Part shown: piece after piece, positions 29,686-36,911 of the stretch
Layout: each line of letters opens with the position of its first letter
Position numbering within the stretch: position 1 is the first letter of the stretch
Made by a program: the position numbers and the translations under genes
Notes under the pieces: generated by a model
Told to the model about the DNA's origin: nothing
Databases searched by the model: none
Seen by the model: the letters and a program-made list of their open reading frames with translations, nothing else
Virus record (IMG/VR): IMGVR_UViG_3300025407_000057
Location: 1-39,849 of that record
Strand: one strand, 5' to 3'
DNA: 39,849 bases
DNA from: a virus

Positions 29686-32034
29686 ATGCCAGGACAAACA
29701 ACTAAGGTTAATGCTGCAAACATTCGCCCCTACGAACTTATAATTGGTGGGCAGAACAATCAATACAACTGGCGACCAGGTGTTATTTCTTTCGTACAGG
29801 AAGACCGTCTACCTATTGGTGCAGTAACTCAAGCTAAAAACATGATGATGACTCAGGATGGTGTGTGGGCAACCAGATGGGGTTCTAATAACTATGGTAA
29901 AGCATACTCAGGTCCTATAACAGGAATGACTGACTTTACTACTATTATTAACGGTGTAACAACTAATTACATCATGATAGTAGACAACGGTACTGTTAAA
30001 TACTCCAAAGACGGTGGTAACTGGTCAAGCGTATCAGGAACAGGTCCAGGAGCTAGTAATCACCTAGTATCTACTAACCAGGGAACTACTTACCTATCTG
30101 CAGCTATTACTACTACAACAGCTACCTCTATAACCGTAGCATCAGCTACTAACTTTCCATCTAGTGGTTCATTCATTATTACTGTAGACAGTGAGCAAAT
30201 GAATGTTACAGCAGGTGCAGGAACTACTACTTGGACTGTAACTAGAGGTGTAAACGGAACTACCAAAGCTACACACTCAGCTAATGCAGTAATCAGTTAC
30301 GGAAGCCAAGTATGGACACAACTTCTTCAATACCAGAACAAGATTTTATTTGCTAACGGAGTAGACAACTTTGGTTACATAGATATATCTACAAGTACTA
30401 TATCTGGATGGGTAGGAACTGCTACCACAACTAACATTACTAGCGCTACTGCTACAATCGGTTCTCAGCTTACACAGCGCACTAATAACAACCTACTTAG
30501 GTATTACATAACTACAGTTACTAAAACAGGTGAAACAGCTCCATATCAGGTTGCAGATGTATATGTAGACCAAGCTCGTGAAACATGGTGGGCTAATAAC
30601 ACTTCTACACAAAGTTCTAATACTAATGTATTTATTAAAATTGCATGGACTGGTTCATCAGATTCAAATGTTATTGGCTACAATATATACCTTGCTCAGG
30701 CGATAGGTGGAGTAGCGTATTTCTTAGACTCAATATCTGCTAATACAGGTGGTACAGTTACTTACACAGACTGGGGTTCAACCGTAGTAAACAACTATGT
30801 AATTGCACCAGTTACTGACACAACCTTAGCACCTAAATTTAACTGGATGGCTATATCTGATAACAGATTATGGGCTACAGGTGATCCTAACAATCCTAAC
30901 AGAATATACTGGGCAGGAGCACAACTTCAATACGCACTAGGCTTTTCTCCATTTGTTGGTGGTGGTTGGGTAGACATACAGCCAGGAACACCTAACACAC
31001 CTAGATGGATTGGTCAGTTCCGTGACGGACAGGGTAACCCTATTACTACTATCTTAATGGCAGAACCATCAGGCTATGGTTCGGTATGGCATTGTATGCT
31101 TACAGACACAACCTTTGGTAACTATACATTTACCACACCTACTGTAGTTCAGGCTATGCAATCATTCGGTACACTATCCCCTAGAAGCGTTGTACAGACC
31201 CTACAGAATGTTTATTACTACTCACCTGGACCTGCAGGCTTTTATTCAAATGGTAGCATCCAGACGCTTTACAATGTGCTTGCAACCAATGAAATAAGTC
31301 TAGTAATCCGACCTGACTGTAAAGCTATTACTTATAACGCAATTAATAATATTACTGGAATAGAGTTTGATAAGAAAATATTCTGGTCTGTTCCTTATGG
31401 CTCAAGCCAAAACAATCAGATATTTGTATATGATACAGCCAAGCAGAACTGGAATCCTGCAGCGTTTACTTTTGGTGTACAACAGTTTATGAAGTATACC
31501 GACAACTCTGGAGTATTACACCTATTAGCATTACAGACTACACCTGTTAATGGTAACTACCTAATAGAGATTAGTGCTGACTTTAATGGAGATAACGGAT
31601 TACCTTTTGATTCACACATTCAAACTGGTCTTATACATGTTAGCCCAGACCACTTACAGTTTGCCAACATTCAATACGCATACTGGGAAATGGGTTCAGC
31701 TGAAGGACAAATACAGCTGGCATTCTCAGGTACGACTAAGAACACGCCACTATCTAATCTAGCCACTTATTCGTATATAGCAGGAAGCTCGGCTAATAAT
31801 ACTGGATTCTCTAGCTTTGCATTTAGCACAAAACCATTTTCGTACGCATCTGTCGCACCTACACAGGTTACTGAACTTGCAGACAAGAAGCGTATTCGTA
31901 TTACCAAGCTTGTAAACAACTGGGAGGCTGAAGTACACACTAACACGGTAGCTTCATACCTAACACTTAACCAGATGGTAGTGAAAGGTTTTATGATACC
32001 AACACAAGACCCAACAGGATGGATATTAAACTAA
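29686..32034 (+). CDS. putative tail nozzle protein with Ig-like insert
   Basis: 782 residues. The N-terminus (PGVISFVQEDRLPIGAVTQA, NMMMTQDGVWATRWG) and many short beta blades (ISDNRLWATGDPNNPNRIYW) match the beta-propeller nozzle proteins of short-tailed phages (T7 gp12 / P22 gp10 type). About residues 136-206 form a separate domain (TSITVASATNFPSSGSF ... VTRGVNGTTKATHS) that recurs in the next protein. It should form the distal tail channel. Confidence 0.62.
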   Translation: MPGQTTKVNAANIRPYELIIGGQNNQYNWRPGVISFVQEDRLPIGAVTQAKNMMMTQDGVWATRWGSNNYGKAYSGPITGMTDFTTIINGVTTNYIMIVDNGTVKYSKDGGNWSSVSGTGPGASNHLVSTNQGTTYLSAAITTTTATSITVASATNFPSSGSFIITVDSEQMNVTAGAGTTTWTVTRGVNGTTKATHSANAVISYGSQVWTQLLQYQNKILFANGVDNFGYIDISTSTISGWVGTATTTNITSATATIGSQLTQRTNNNLLRYYITTVTKTGETAPYQVADVYVDQARETWWANNTSTQSSNTNVFIKIAWTGSSDSNVIGYNIYLAQAIGGVAYFLDSISANTGGTVTYTDWGSTVVNNYVIAPVTDTTLAPKFNWMAISDNRLWATGDPNNPNRIYWAGAQLQYALGFSPFVGGGWVDIQPGTPNTPRWIGQFRDGQGNPITTILMAEPSGYGSVWHCMLTDTTFGNYTFTTPTVVQAMQSFGTLSPRSVVQTLQNVYYYSPGPAGFYSNGSIQTLYNVLATNEISLVIRPDCKAITYNAINNITGIEFDKKIFWSVPYGSSQNNQIFVYDTAKQNWNPAAFTFGVQQFMKYTDNSGVLHLLALQTTPVNGNYLIEISADFNGDNGLPFDSHIQTGLIHVSPDHLQFANIQYAYWEMGSAEGQIQLAFSGTTKNTPLSNLATYSYIAGSSANNTGFSSFAFSTKPFSYASVAPTQVTELADKKRIRITKLVNNWEAEVHTNTVASYLTLNQMVVKGFMIPTQDPTGWILN

Positions 32035-32056
32035 TGTGTATTTTTAACTTTATTTG

Positions 32057-32065
32057 TGATATAAT
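32057..32065 (+). promoter_or_regulatory. module C promoter (extended -10)
   Basis: TGATATAAT (32057-32065) as in modules A and B, but with no good -35 (TGTATT-like). The extended -10 may compensate. Confidence 0.55.
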
Positions 32066-32092
32066 AACTAAGAACACTCAGTACAGAGTTAC

Positions 32093-32122
32093 AGGTGCTC
32101 CCTTGTCGGAGTACCTTTTTTT
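32093..32122 (+). terminator. module C intrinsic terminator
   Basis: AGGTGCTCC (32093-32101) pairs with GGAGTACCT (32108-32116), nine pairs with one G-U, then T-run to 32122. The following CTTTTTTTATAGGAGAAA is almost the same as in module A, ending in ATGGCA in both. Confidence 0.9.
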
Positions 32123-32135
32123 ATAGGAGAAATAA

Positions 32136-33008
32136 ATGGCAGCAGCAAACACAGATTTAGTACGAAACGCAGCACCTAACTTCGCTACAAACCTAACAGG
32201 ATCAATGTTAAGTAGTGATACTAGTATGACTGTAGCTTCAACCACAGGATTACCAACTGGTACTGCTGTTACATTAGTTATTGACGCAACCGACCCTGTA
32301 TCTGGAGCATCTACTCCTTCTCTTAAAGAAGTAGTAACTGGAGTAGTATCTAACTCAACTACTGTAGGTAACTTACTTAGAGGTAAAGACGGTACTACAG
32401 CTCAAGCTCACACATCTAACGCTAATGTTACTATGTGGATTACTGCTAACCTATGGAATGATTTCCAAAGCTCTTACTTAGCACAGCATACTCAAGCTGG
32501 TTACCACTATGGAATATCTAACACAGGTGGAATGAGCAACTCTGGTGGATTCTCTACTGACTCTATTACTGTATCTGGTACAGCTTCACTTCCTACATTA
32601 GGTAACACTGCAGTATCTGGAACACTATCTGTATCTGGAGCTACAACCCTTACAGGAGCTTTAACAGCTAACGGTGCTACATTTAACGGTGCAGTTGGTA
32701 TATCTCCACAAAGTGCAACTACAGTAGCTACTACATTAACACCTAGTTCTTCTAATTTTGTAGTACTAACAGCTCAAACCACAGATTTTACAGTAGCTTA
32801 TCCAACAATAAGTGCAACAGAAGGTGAAACATTAGTTATAAGAATAAAAGATAATGGAACATCTCACAATATTAACTGGAACAGCGTATACAATCCAATT
32901 CAAGTTACTTTGCCATCATCAACAACAGCAGGCAAGACACATTACATAGGTTGTAAGTGGAATGGTTCTACAACCAAATGGGATGTTCTTAGCGTAGCAG
33001 TAGGATAA
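32136..33008 (+). CDS. tail fibre or spike-like protein, 290 aa
   Basis: The N-terminal domain (SMTVASTTGLPTGTAV ... LLRGKDGTTAQAHTS) resembles the insert of the nozzle-like protein. The middle is a Thr/Ser/Gly beta-repeat zone (TVSGTASLPTLGNTAVSGTL), and the end (HYIGCKWNGSTTKWDVLSVA) is a compact beta tip. Probably an exposed tail component. Confidence 0.58.
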   Translation: MAAANTDLVRNAAPNFATNLTGSMLSSDTSMTVASTTGLPTGTAVTLVIDATDPVSGASTPSLKEVVTGVVSNSTTVGNLLRGKDGTTAQAHTSNANVTMWITANLWNDFQSSYLAQHTQAGYHYGISNTGGMSNSGGFSTDSITVSGTASLPTLGNTAVSGTLSVSGATTLTGALTANGATFNGAVGISPQSATTVATTLTPSSSNFVVLTAQTTDFTVAYPTISATEGETLVIRIKDNGTSHNINWNSVYNPIQVTLPSSTTAGKTHYIGCKWNGSTTKWDVLSVAVG

Positions 33009-33012
33009 ACAG

Positions 33013-33732
33013 ATGGCAACCTCAGGTTCATTTTCAGGTTCAGCCTTCACTATTGGAGGTCAATCCAATAACTACATTTTTACTAACTGGCAATTAGCTA
33101 GTCAGAACACAAGTGGTAACTACTCTACAATTAACTGGCAAACATATTTTCACTTTAACGGTGCAGATGCTCAGCTAAATAATGGTTACACCAATTCCAA
33201 CGCAGGTATGCTTTGGCAGAACACAGGCTTAGTACATAACTATGCAGGTGTATATACTGTTAGGGACATAGCATTAGCTTCTGGTACGTTTACAATAGGT
33301 CATGATGCAAACGGTAACCAGACTTTAAGCCTAAGTGATTCAATAGACATTTACCAAACAGGTACTTCATCTGGTTCTGGTTCATGGGCACTACCTCGTA
33401 TTCCATTAGCCCCTGGTTTACTAAACATGACAGTAGACAGCATTACGACTCAATCAGCAAGATTAGGTGCAGAAATTACAAGTTATGGTCATGGTACAAC
33501 TGCAAATCTTGAAATGTTTTATAAACTACATACCGATTCAGGATACACAAGTTTAGGAATACAAGCTGACGCAGCAGGATACAACTATTGGTCAGTTACA
33601 GGATTACAACCTGCCACATTATATGACTACATCTGTAACGTAACTAACAACAATGGGGACTTTGCACAATTTACCTCACAATCATTTACAACTTTAATAA
33701 ATAATTCAATGCTAACAATGGATGTATTCTAA
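33013..33732 (+). CDS. beta-rich structural protein with FnIII-like end, 239 aa
   Basis: Residues 1-130 recall the DUF859-type phage virion domain (SGSFSGSAFTIGG ... FTIGHDANGNQTLSLSDS). Residues about 142-228 look like a fibronectin III domain (NMTVDSITTQSARLGAEI ... TGLQPATLYDYICNVT). Such pairs decorate phage tails or capsids and may bind host sugars. Confidence 0.58.
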   Translation: MATSGSFSGSAFTIGGQSNNYIFTNWQLASQNTSGNYSTINWQTYFHFNGADAQLNNGYTNSNAGMLWQNTGLVHNYAGVYTVRDIALASGTFTIGHDANGNQTLSLSDSIDIYQTGTSSGSGSWALPRIPLAPGLLNMTVDSITTQSARLGAEITSYGHGTTANLEMFYKLHTDSGYTSLGIQADAAGYNYWSVTGLQPATLYDYICNVTNNNGDFAQFTSQSFTTLINNSMLTMDVF

Positions 33733-33744
33733 GAAAGGAACAAT

Positions 33745-33864
33745 ATGGATTACAAAAAAATGACATTAGGAAATAAACCAGCACCCAAAAAAGTTATGGG
33801 TAAAGTAACACCAAAAATTAAAATAAAATCCGACAAGCGACCTAAAGCTAGAAAGGGCTATTAA
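33745..33864 (+). CDS. 39-aa basic peptide
   Basis: Frame MDYKKMTLGNKPAPKKV... ending in RPKARKGY; nearly one residue in three is Lys or Arg. AAAGGAACAAT precedes the ATG, and TAATG links it to the next basic protein. First of four basic proteins in a row. Confidence 0.65.
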   Translation: MDYKKMTLGNKPAPKKVMGKVTPKIKIKSDKRPKARKGY

Positions 33865-34130
33865 TGAGTAGTAAAGTTCAACCCAAAAGCAAATCAGACA
33901 TCAAGATGAGTAAAGCTCACCTTAAGCTAACAAAGAAGATGCTTAAGTCCAATGAGAAAATTATCAAGATGAAAATCGGAGATCATCAGAAAGCAGCGAA
34001 ATCTGCAAAAACTTCACAGTCTAAGTCTTACAACAACTCCCACGCTAAAGTTCATAAGATGGAATTAAAGTCTATCAAGAAAGAACAAAAAGCCATGGGA
34101 AAATATAGTAAGAAAGTTAATAACAAATAA
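33864..34130 (+). CDS. Lys-rich helical protein, 88 aa
   Basis: Highly basic, helical (KAHLKLTKKMLKSNEKIIKM; HKMELKSIKKEQKAMGKY), with no acidic tail. Composition like histone- or protamine-like proteins. It may coat DNA or RNA or be packaged in the head; no family recognised. Confidence 0.66.
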   Translation: MSSKVQPKSKSDIKMSKAHLKLTKKMLKSNEKIIKMKIGDHQKAAKSAKTSQSKSYNNSHAKVHKMELKSIKKEQKAMGKYSKKVNNK

Positions 34131-34145
34131 GGAGGACCTATAACA

Positions 34146-34733
34146 ATGGGACAACAAAACAAATTTGTATCAGGTGGAAAGATTGGTCAGAATATTGCAC
34201 CATTACCAAACCCTTACAATGCAGAAAAAGCTGGTGGAGCTCGTAAGAGTTCTATGAGCAAGGGCGCAGCTACACTAGGAAAAGTAGCAAACCCAGGTGA
34301 GAACATGGGTACACAAACACTAAGTACTCACAACGATATTAACGCCTTTACAAGAGGTATAAAGAGCCGTGGACCATACAATGGACCAGCATTTTCAAGC
34401 TTTAACAACTACGGAAAGATGGGTAGAACTGGAAATACATCAGCTATCTCTAGCTTTACACTACCTTCTGGTAACAAGATGGGTTCTACACTAACTACAC
34501 AAAAGATGTATGGTGGAAGCTATAACGACCCAATGAAAAGCAACCCTGCAGGCAGCAACAAGGCTAACAACACTAAAGCTACTGTAAGAGGTGGTTCTAG
34601 CAAAAAAGGTGGCATGTCTGGCAAAGTAGGCGCAGGTGGCAACTTTACTGGTAAATCAGCTCAAATGAAACGAGCAGCTGGTGGAAACAAAAAAGGCAGT
34701 GGCTACATGGCTTCTGTTAGAAAAGGTAAATAA
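34146..34733 (+). CDS. Gly/Ser/Lys-rich disordered basic protein, 195 aa
   Basis: Low-complexity protein rich in Gly, Asn, Ser and Lys, ending in a repeat-like GGSSKKGGMSGKVGAGGNF and a basic tail. Predicted disordered. AAGGAGGACC stands upstream. Function unknown; its place in a basic cluster suggests nucleic-acid contact. Confidence 0.64.
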   Translation: MGQQNKFVSGGKIGQNIAPLPNPYNAEKAGGARKSSMSKGAATLGKVANPGENMGTQTLSTHNDINAFTRGIKSRGPYNGPAFSSFNNYGKMGRTGNTSAISSFTLPSGNKMGSTLTTQKMYGGSYNDPMKSNPAGSNKANNTKATVRGGSSKKGGMSGKVGAGGNFTGKSAQMKRAAGGNKKGSGYMASVRKGK

Positions 34734-34734
34734 T

Positions 34735-34914
34735 ATGCCAGCTAAATCTTTCAAGGGCAAGAGTATGCGACCAGGTGGTGGTGGACGATTCGCTAAGATG
34801 GTAGCATCTGGCAAATCCCCTGCACTTGCAGCATATATTGGAAGAAAAAAGTATGGAGCTAAAAAAATGGCTTCATTTTCTGCACAAGGTAAAAAAAGAG
34901 CAGGAAAAAAATAG
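34735..34914 (+). CDS. small basic phage protein with AAYIGRKKYG motif, 59 aa
   Basis: From ATG 34735: MPAKSFKGKSMRPGGGGRFA, then ALAAYIGRKKYGAKKMASF. The core 'LAA-x-IGRKKYGK' recurs, as I recall, in many uncharacterised phage proteins. A longer frame from 34681 lies inside the previous gene. Very basic; function unknown. Confidence 0.68.
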   Translation: MPAKSFKGKSMRPGGGGRFAKMVASGKSPALAAYIGRKKYGAKKMASFSAQGKKRAGKK

Positions 34915-34915
34915 C

Positions 34916-35146
34916 ATGACCCAACGTGAAACTGAAAGACTAGCTATAGTGGAGGCAAACCAAAAGAATATGAGTGATAATTTAGAAGAAATTAAACAAG
35001 ATATCAAAGAGCTTAAATCTATGATGTACGATGTTAGACAAAACTATATTACTAAAAACACTGCTCGTTGGATTGCTGGTGTAATTATCTCTGTTTTTAC
35101 GGCTTTCATTTACGTTTGGGATGTAATCCTTAGAGGTGGTAAATGA
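34916..35146 (+). CDS. XhlA-like coiled-coil membrane protein
   Basis: 76 residues from ATG 34916. A coiled helix (ERLAIVEANQKNMSDNLEEI) is followed by a C-terminal membrane segment (WIAGVIISVFTAFIYVWDVI). This is the plan of XhlA-type haemolysin/holin accessory proteins. The stop overlaps the next start (ATGA), so it is coupled to a second membrane protein: together a likely lysis pair. Confidence 0.66.
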   Translation: MTQRETERLAIVEANQKNMSDNLEEIKQDIKELKSMMYDVRQNYITKNTARWIAGVIISVFTAFIYVWDVILRGGK

Positions 35147-35421
35147 AAAAGTTTAATAACTGGTTAGCAATTAAAATCACATCTGGAGTAGCCACAATGT
35201 GGTGTGCATACATATTCGCTATATTAGCCATGCTAGGATTTCCTACACATGGCAAAGCACAAGACTATGTTCAATGGATTAGCCAAACTTTTATTCAACT
35301 TACTATGCTATCTGTAATTATGGTAGGTCAGAATTTACAAACTAGAGAATCTAAAAAAAGACACGCTGAACATATAAAACACATTAATAAGATAAATAAA
35401 CACTTAGGAGTAAAAGAATGA
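35143..35421 (+). CDS. two-pass membrane protein, holin-type
   Basis: 92 residues with two membrane segments: TMWCAYIFAILAMLGF (about 18-33) and FIQLTMLSVIMVGQNL (about 50-65). A polar loop separates them and the tail is basic (ESKKRHAEHIKHINKINKHL). Size and topology fit a class II holin, or a phage membrane protein of another role. Coupled by ATGA overlaps on both sides. Confidence 0.66.
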   Translation: MKKFNNWLAIKITSGVATMWCAYIFAILAMLGFPTHGKAQDYVQWISQTFIQLTMLSVIMVGQNLQTRESKKRHAEHIKHINKINKHLGVKE

Positions 35422-35810
35422 AAGTAAGCACACAAGCTCCACAAATTCAGAATGCTATTCGTGGCAACACATACATTCTAAACATACCTGTATATCAGTC
35501 TGACGGTGTTACACCATTTAACTTAACAGGAGGGACAGTCTACTTCACTCTTAATAGTTCGTCTACTCCAGCAAGTGATGGTACAGATGCGTCAGCTGCT
35601 ATCAAAAAACAAGTTAGTTCATTTATTACACCTAGTGGTGGAAGTTACCCTAGCCAAGCTCAGATTGTACTCGCTAATACCGATACATCTGGACTTAGCC
35701 AAGGAGTCTACTACTATGACATACAAGTAAAAGACGGTTCAGGAAACATTATTTCTTTAGCTGCTAATACTTTTAGCGTAATAGATGACATAACAACAAG
35801 AACAACATAA
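35418..35810 (+). CDS. Ig-like beta protein, possibly BppU N-domain-like
   Basis: 130 residues: GNTYILNIPVYQSDGVTPFN, then LTGGTVYFTLNS and YYYDIQVKDGSGN. This follows the strand order of the BppU-type N-terminal domain that attaches receptor-binding parts to phage tails. The match is by impression, so the name is tentative. Confidence 0.52.
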   Translation: MKVSTQAPQIQNAIRGNTYILNIPVYQSDGVTPFNLTGGTVYFTLNSSSTPASDGTDASAAIKKQVSSFITPSGGSYPSQAQIVLANTDTSGLSQGVYYYDIQVKDGSGNIISLAANTFSVIDDITTRTT

Positions 35811-35826
35811 TAAAAGGAGAAAAAAT

Positions 35827-36000
35827 ATGGATTCACAACCAATAGAAGCAACTATCGTAAATGATGTTGTGTCCGTAGAAAGTCTATCTGGACACCCAGA
35901 AGGATATGTAGACGGAAACGGTGAAACTATTGTCGCTGATTTAGACGACAAAGGTAATGTAATAGGCTGGCACAAAGAGCCAGTAGGAGGGACTAAATAA
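35827..36000 (+). CDS. small acidic protein, 57 aa
   Basis: Frame MDSQPIEATIVNDVVSVESL with a DGNGETIVADLDDKGNVIGW beta-hairpin-like end. AAAAGGAGAAAAAAT precedes the ATG and TAATG joins it to the next gene. Unrecognised; probably a small virion or chaperone piece. Confidence 0.66.
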   Translation: MDSQPIEATIVNDVVSVESLSGHPEGYVDGNGETIVADLDDKGNVIGWHKEPVGGTK

Positions 36001-36497
36001 TGGCATCAACAGTATCATGGTCCGAATATAACGGAGCAACCCCAACAATCACAGGTTCTAGAACTGAAATGAACCTAAAGAATATAGATGACAGCACAAC
36101 TGCTTACTCATCTAGCCCAATCACTGCAGGTAACAACAGTTTTACTAAGTACCAATCAGCAGTACACGCAGGTACATACAACACACTATCTGCAGCTTCA
36201 TACACAATGAGCGTAGCAGGTGGAAGCCTTGGAACAGGTCTAACATTAGTAGGTGGAGTTAAGACTAGTTACACAACTCCTGCAACAACAGCAAGTGGTG
36301 ACTCAACAGTTACAACTTCAGCTATGACTGCTAACTTTAATTCAAGTTCAACAGGTGTTGGTACAGGTACATCTACCTACACTACAGCTGGTGGTGTATA
36401 TGTAAACCCACTACGTCTACAACTTCAGACAACTACAAGTGCAGCTCCTGGAGATACAACTTCAGAAACTATCACTTACACTTGGACTGAAAGCTAA
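36000..36497 (+). CDS. beta-rich virion protein, 165 aa
   Basis: Ser/Thr/Gly-rich protein (TPTITGSRTEMNLKNIDDS; VYVNPLRLQLQTTTSAAPGD). Typical of tail-associated or decoration proteins; no named domain. Between the Ig-like protein and the long fibre. Confidence 0.6.
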   Translation: MASTVSWSEYNGATPTITGSRTEMNLKNIDDSTTAYSSSPITAGNNSFTKYQSAVHAGTYNTLSAASYTMSVAGGSLGTGLTLVGGVKTSYTTPATTASGDSTVTTSAMTANFNSSSTGVGTGTSTYTTAGGVYVNPLRLQLQTTTSAAPGDTTSETITYTWTES

Positions 36498-36536
36498 TAG
36501 TAACTAAGCCTTAAATGGCAGGGAGAAAGCAATACA

Positions 36537-36902
36537 ATGCCCCACAATGCAATAGAAGCAGAATATAAGGATGGTTTCGTTCTTAGTGAACTAGATCAAG
36601 ACGATAAGTCTATCTACGAAGAAGGACGAAACACCTTCTATGATATTTTAAACAAGCTACCAGAAACCGAACATGGTCCTATGGTACGCTTGTCTTTGCA
36701 TGTCCATAAACAGAAATTAGACATAGACTGGACATCAGTTCCAGGCAACGCTAAACCTATTAGATTTAAGACTTACGCAATAGAACGAAACTTTGCGACA
36801 GGTGAAACATCAGACCCAATGCTACAAAAGATAGTATTCGGTTATGAGTATTTAGACCCAGAAACAAAAATGAATGTACAAAAAGTACAGGAAATAAAAT
36901 AA
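36537..36902 (+). CDS. hypothetical protein, 121 aa
   Basis: Mixed protein with an acidic start (VLSELDQDDKSIYEEGRN) and beta strands (RLSLHVHKQKLDIDW). Unrecognised. It lies immediately before the repeat fibre, so it could be a fibre chaperone or adaptor; this is positional guesswork. GGGAGAAAGCAATAC precedes the ATG. Confidence 0.62.
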   Translation: MPHNAIEAEYKDGFVLSELDQDDKSIYEEGRNTFYDILNKLPETEHGPMVRLSLHVHKQKLDIDWTSVPGNAKPIRFKTYAIERNFATGETSDPMLQKIVFGYEYLDPETKMNVQKVQEIK

Positions 36903-36911
36903 GGAATATAA

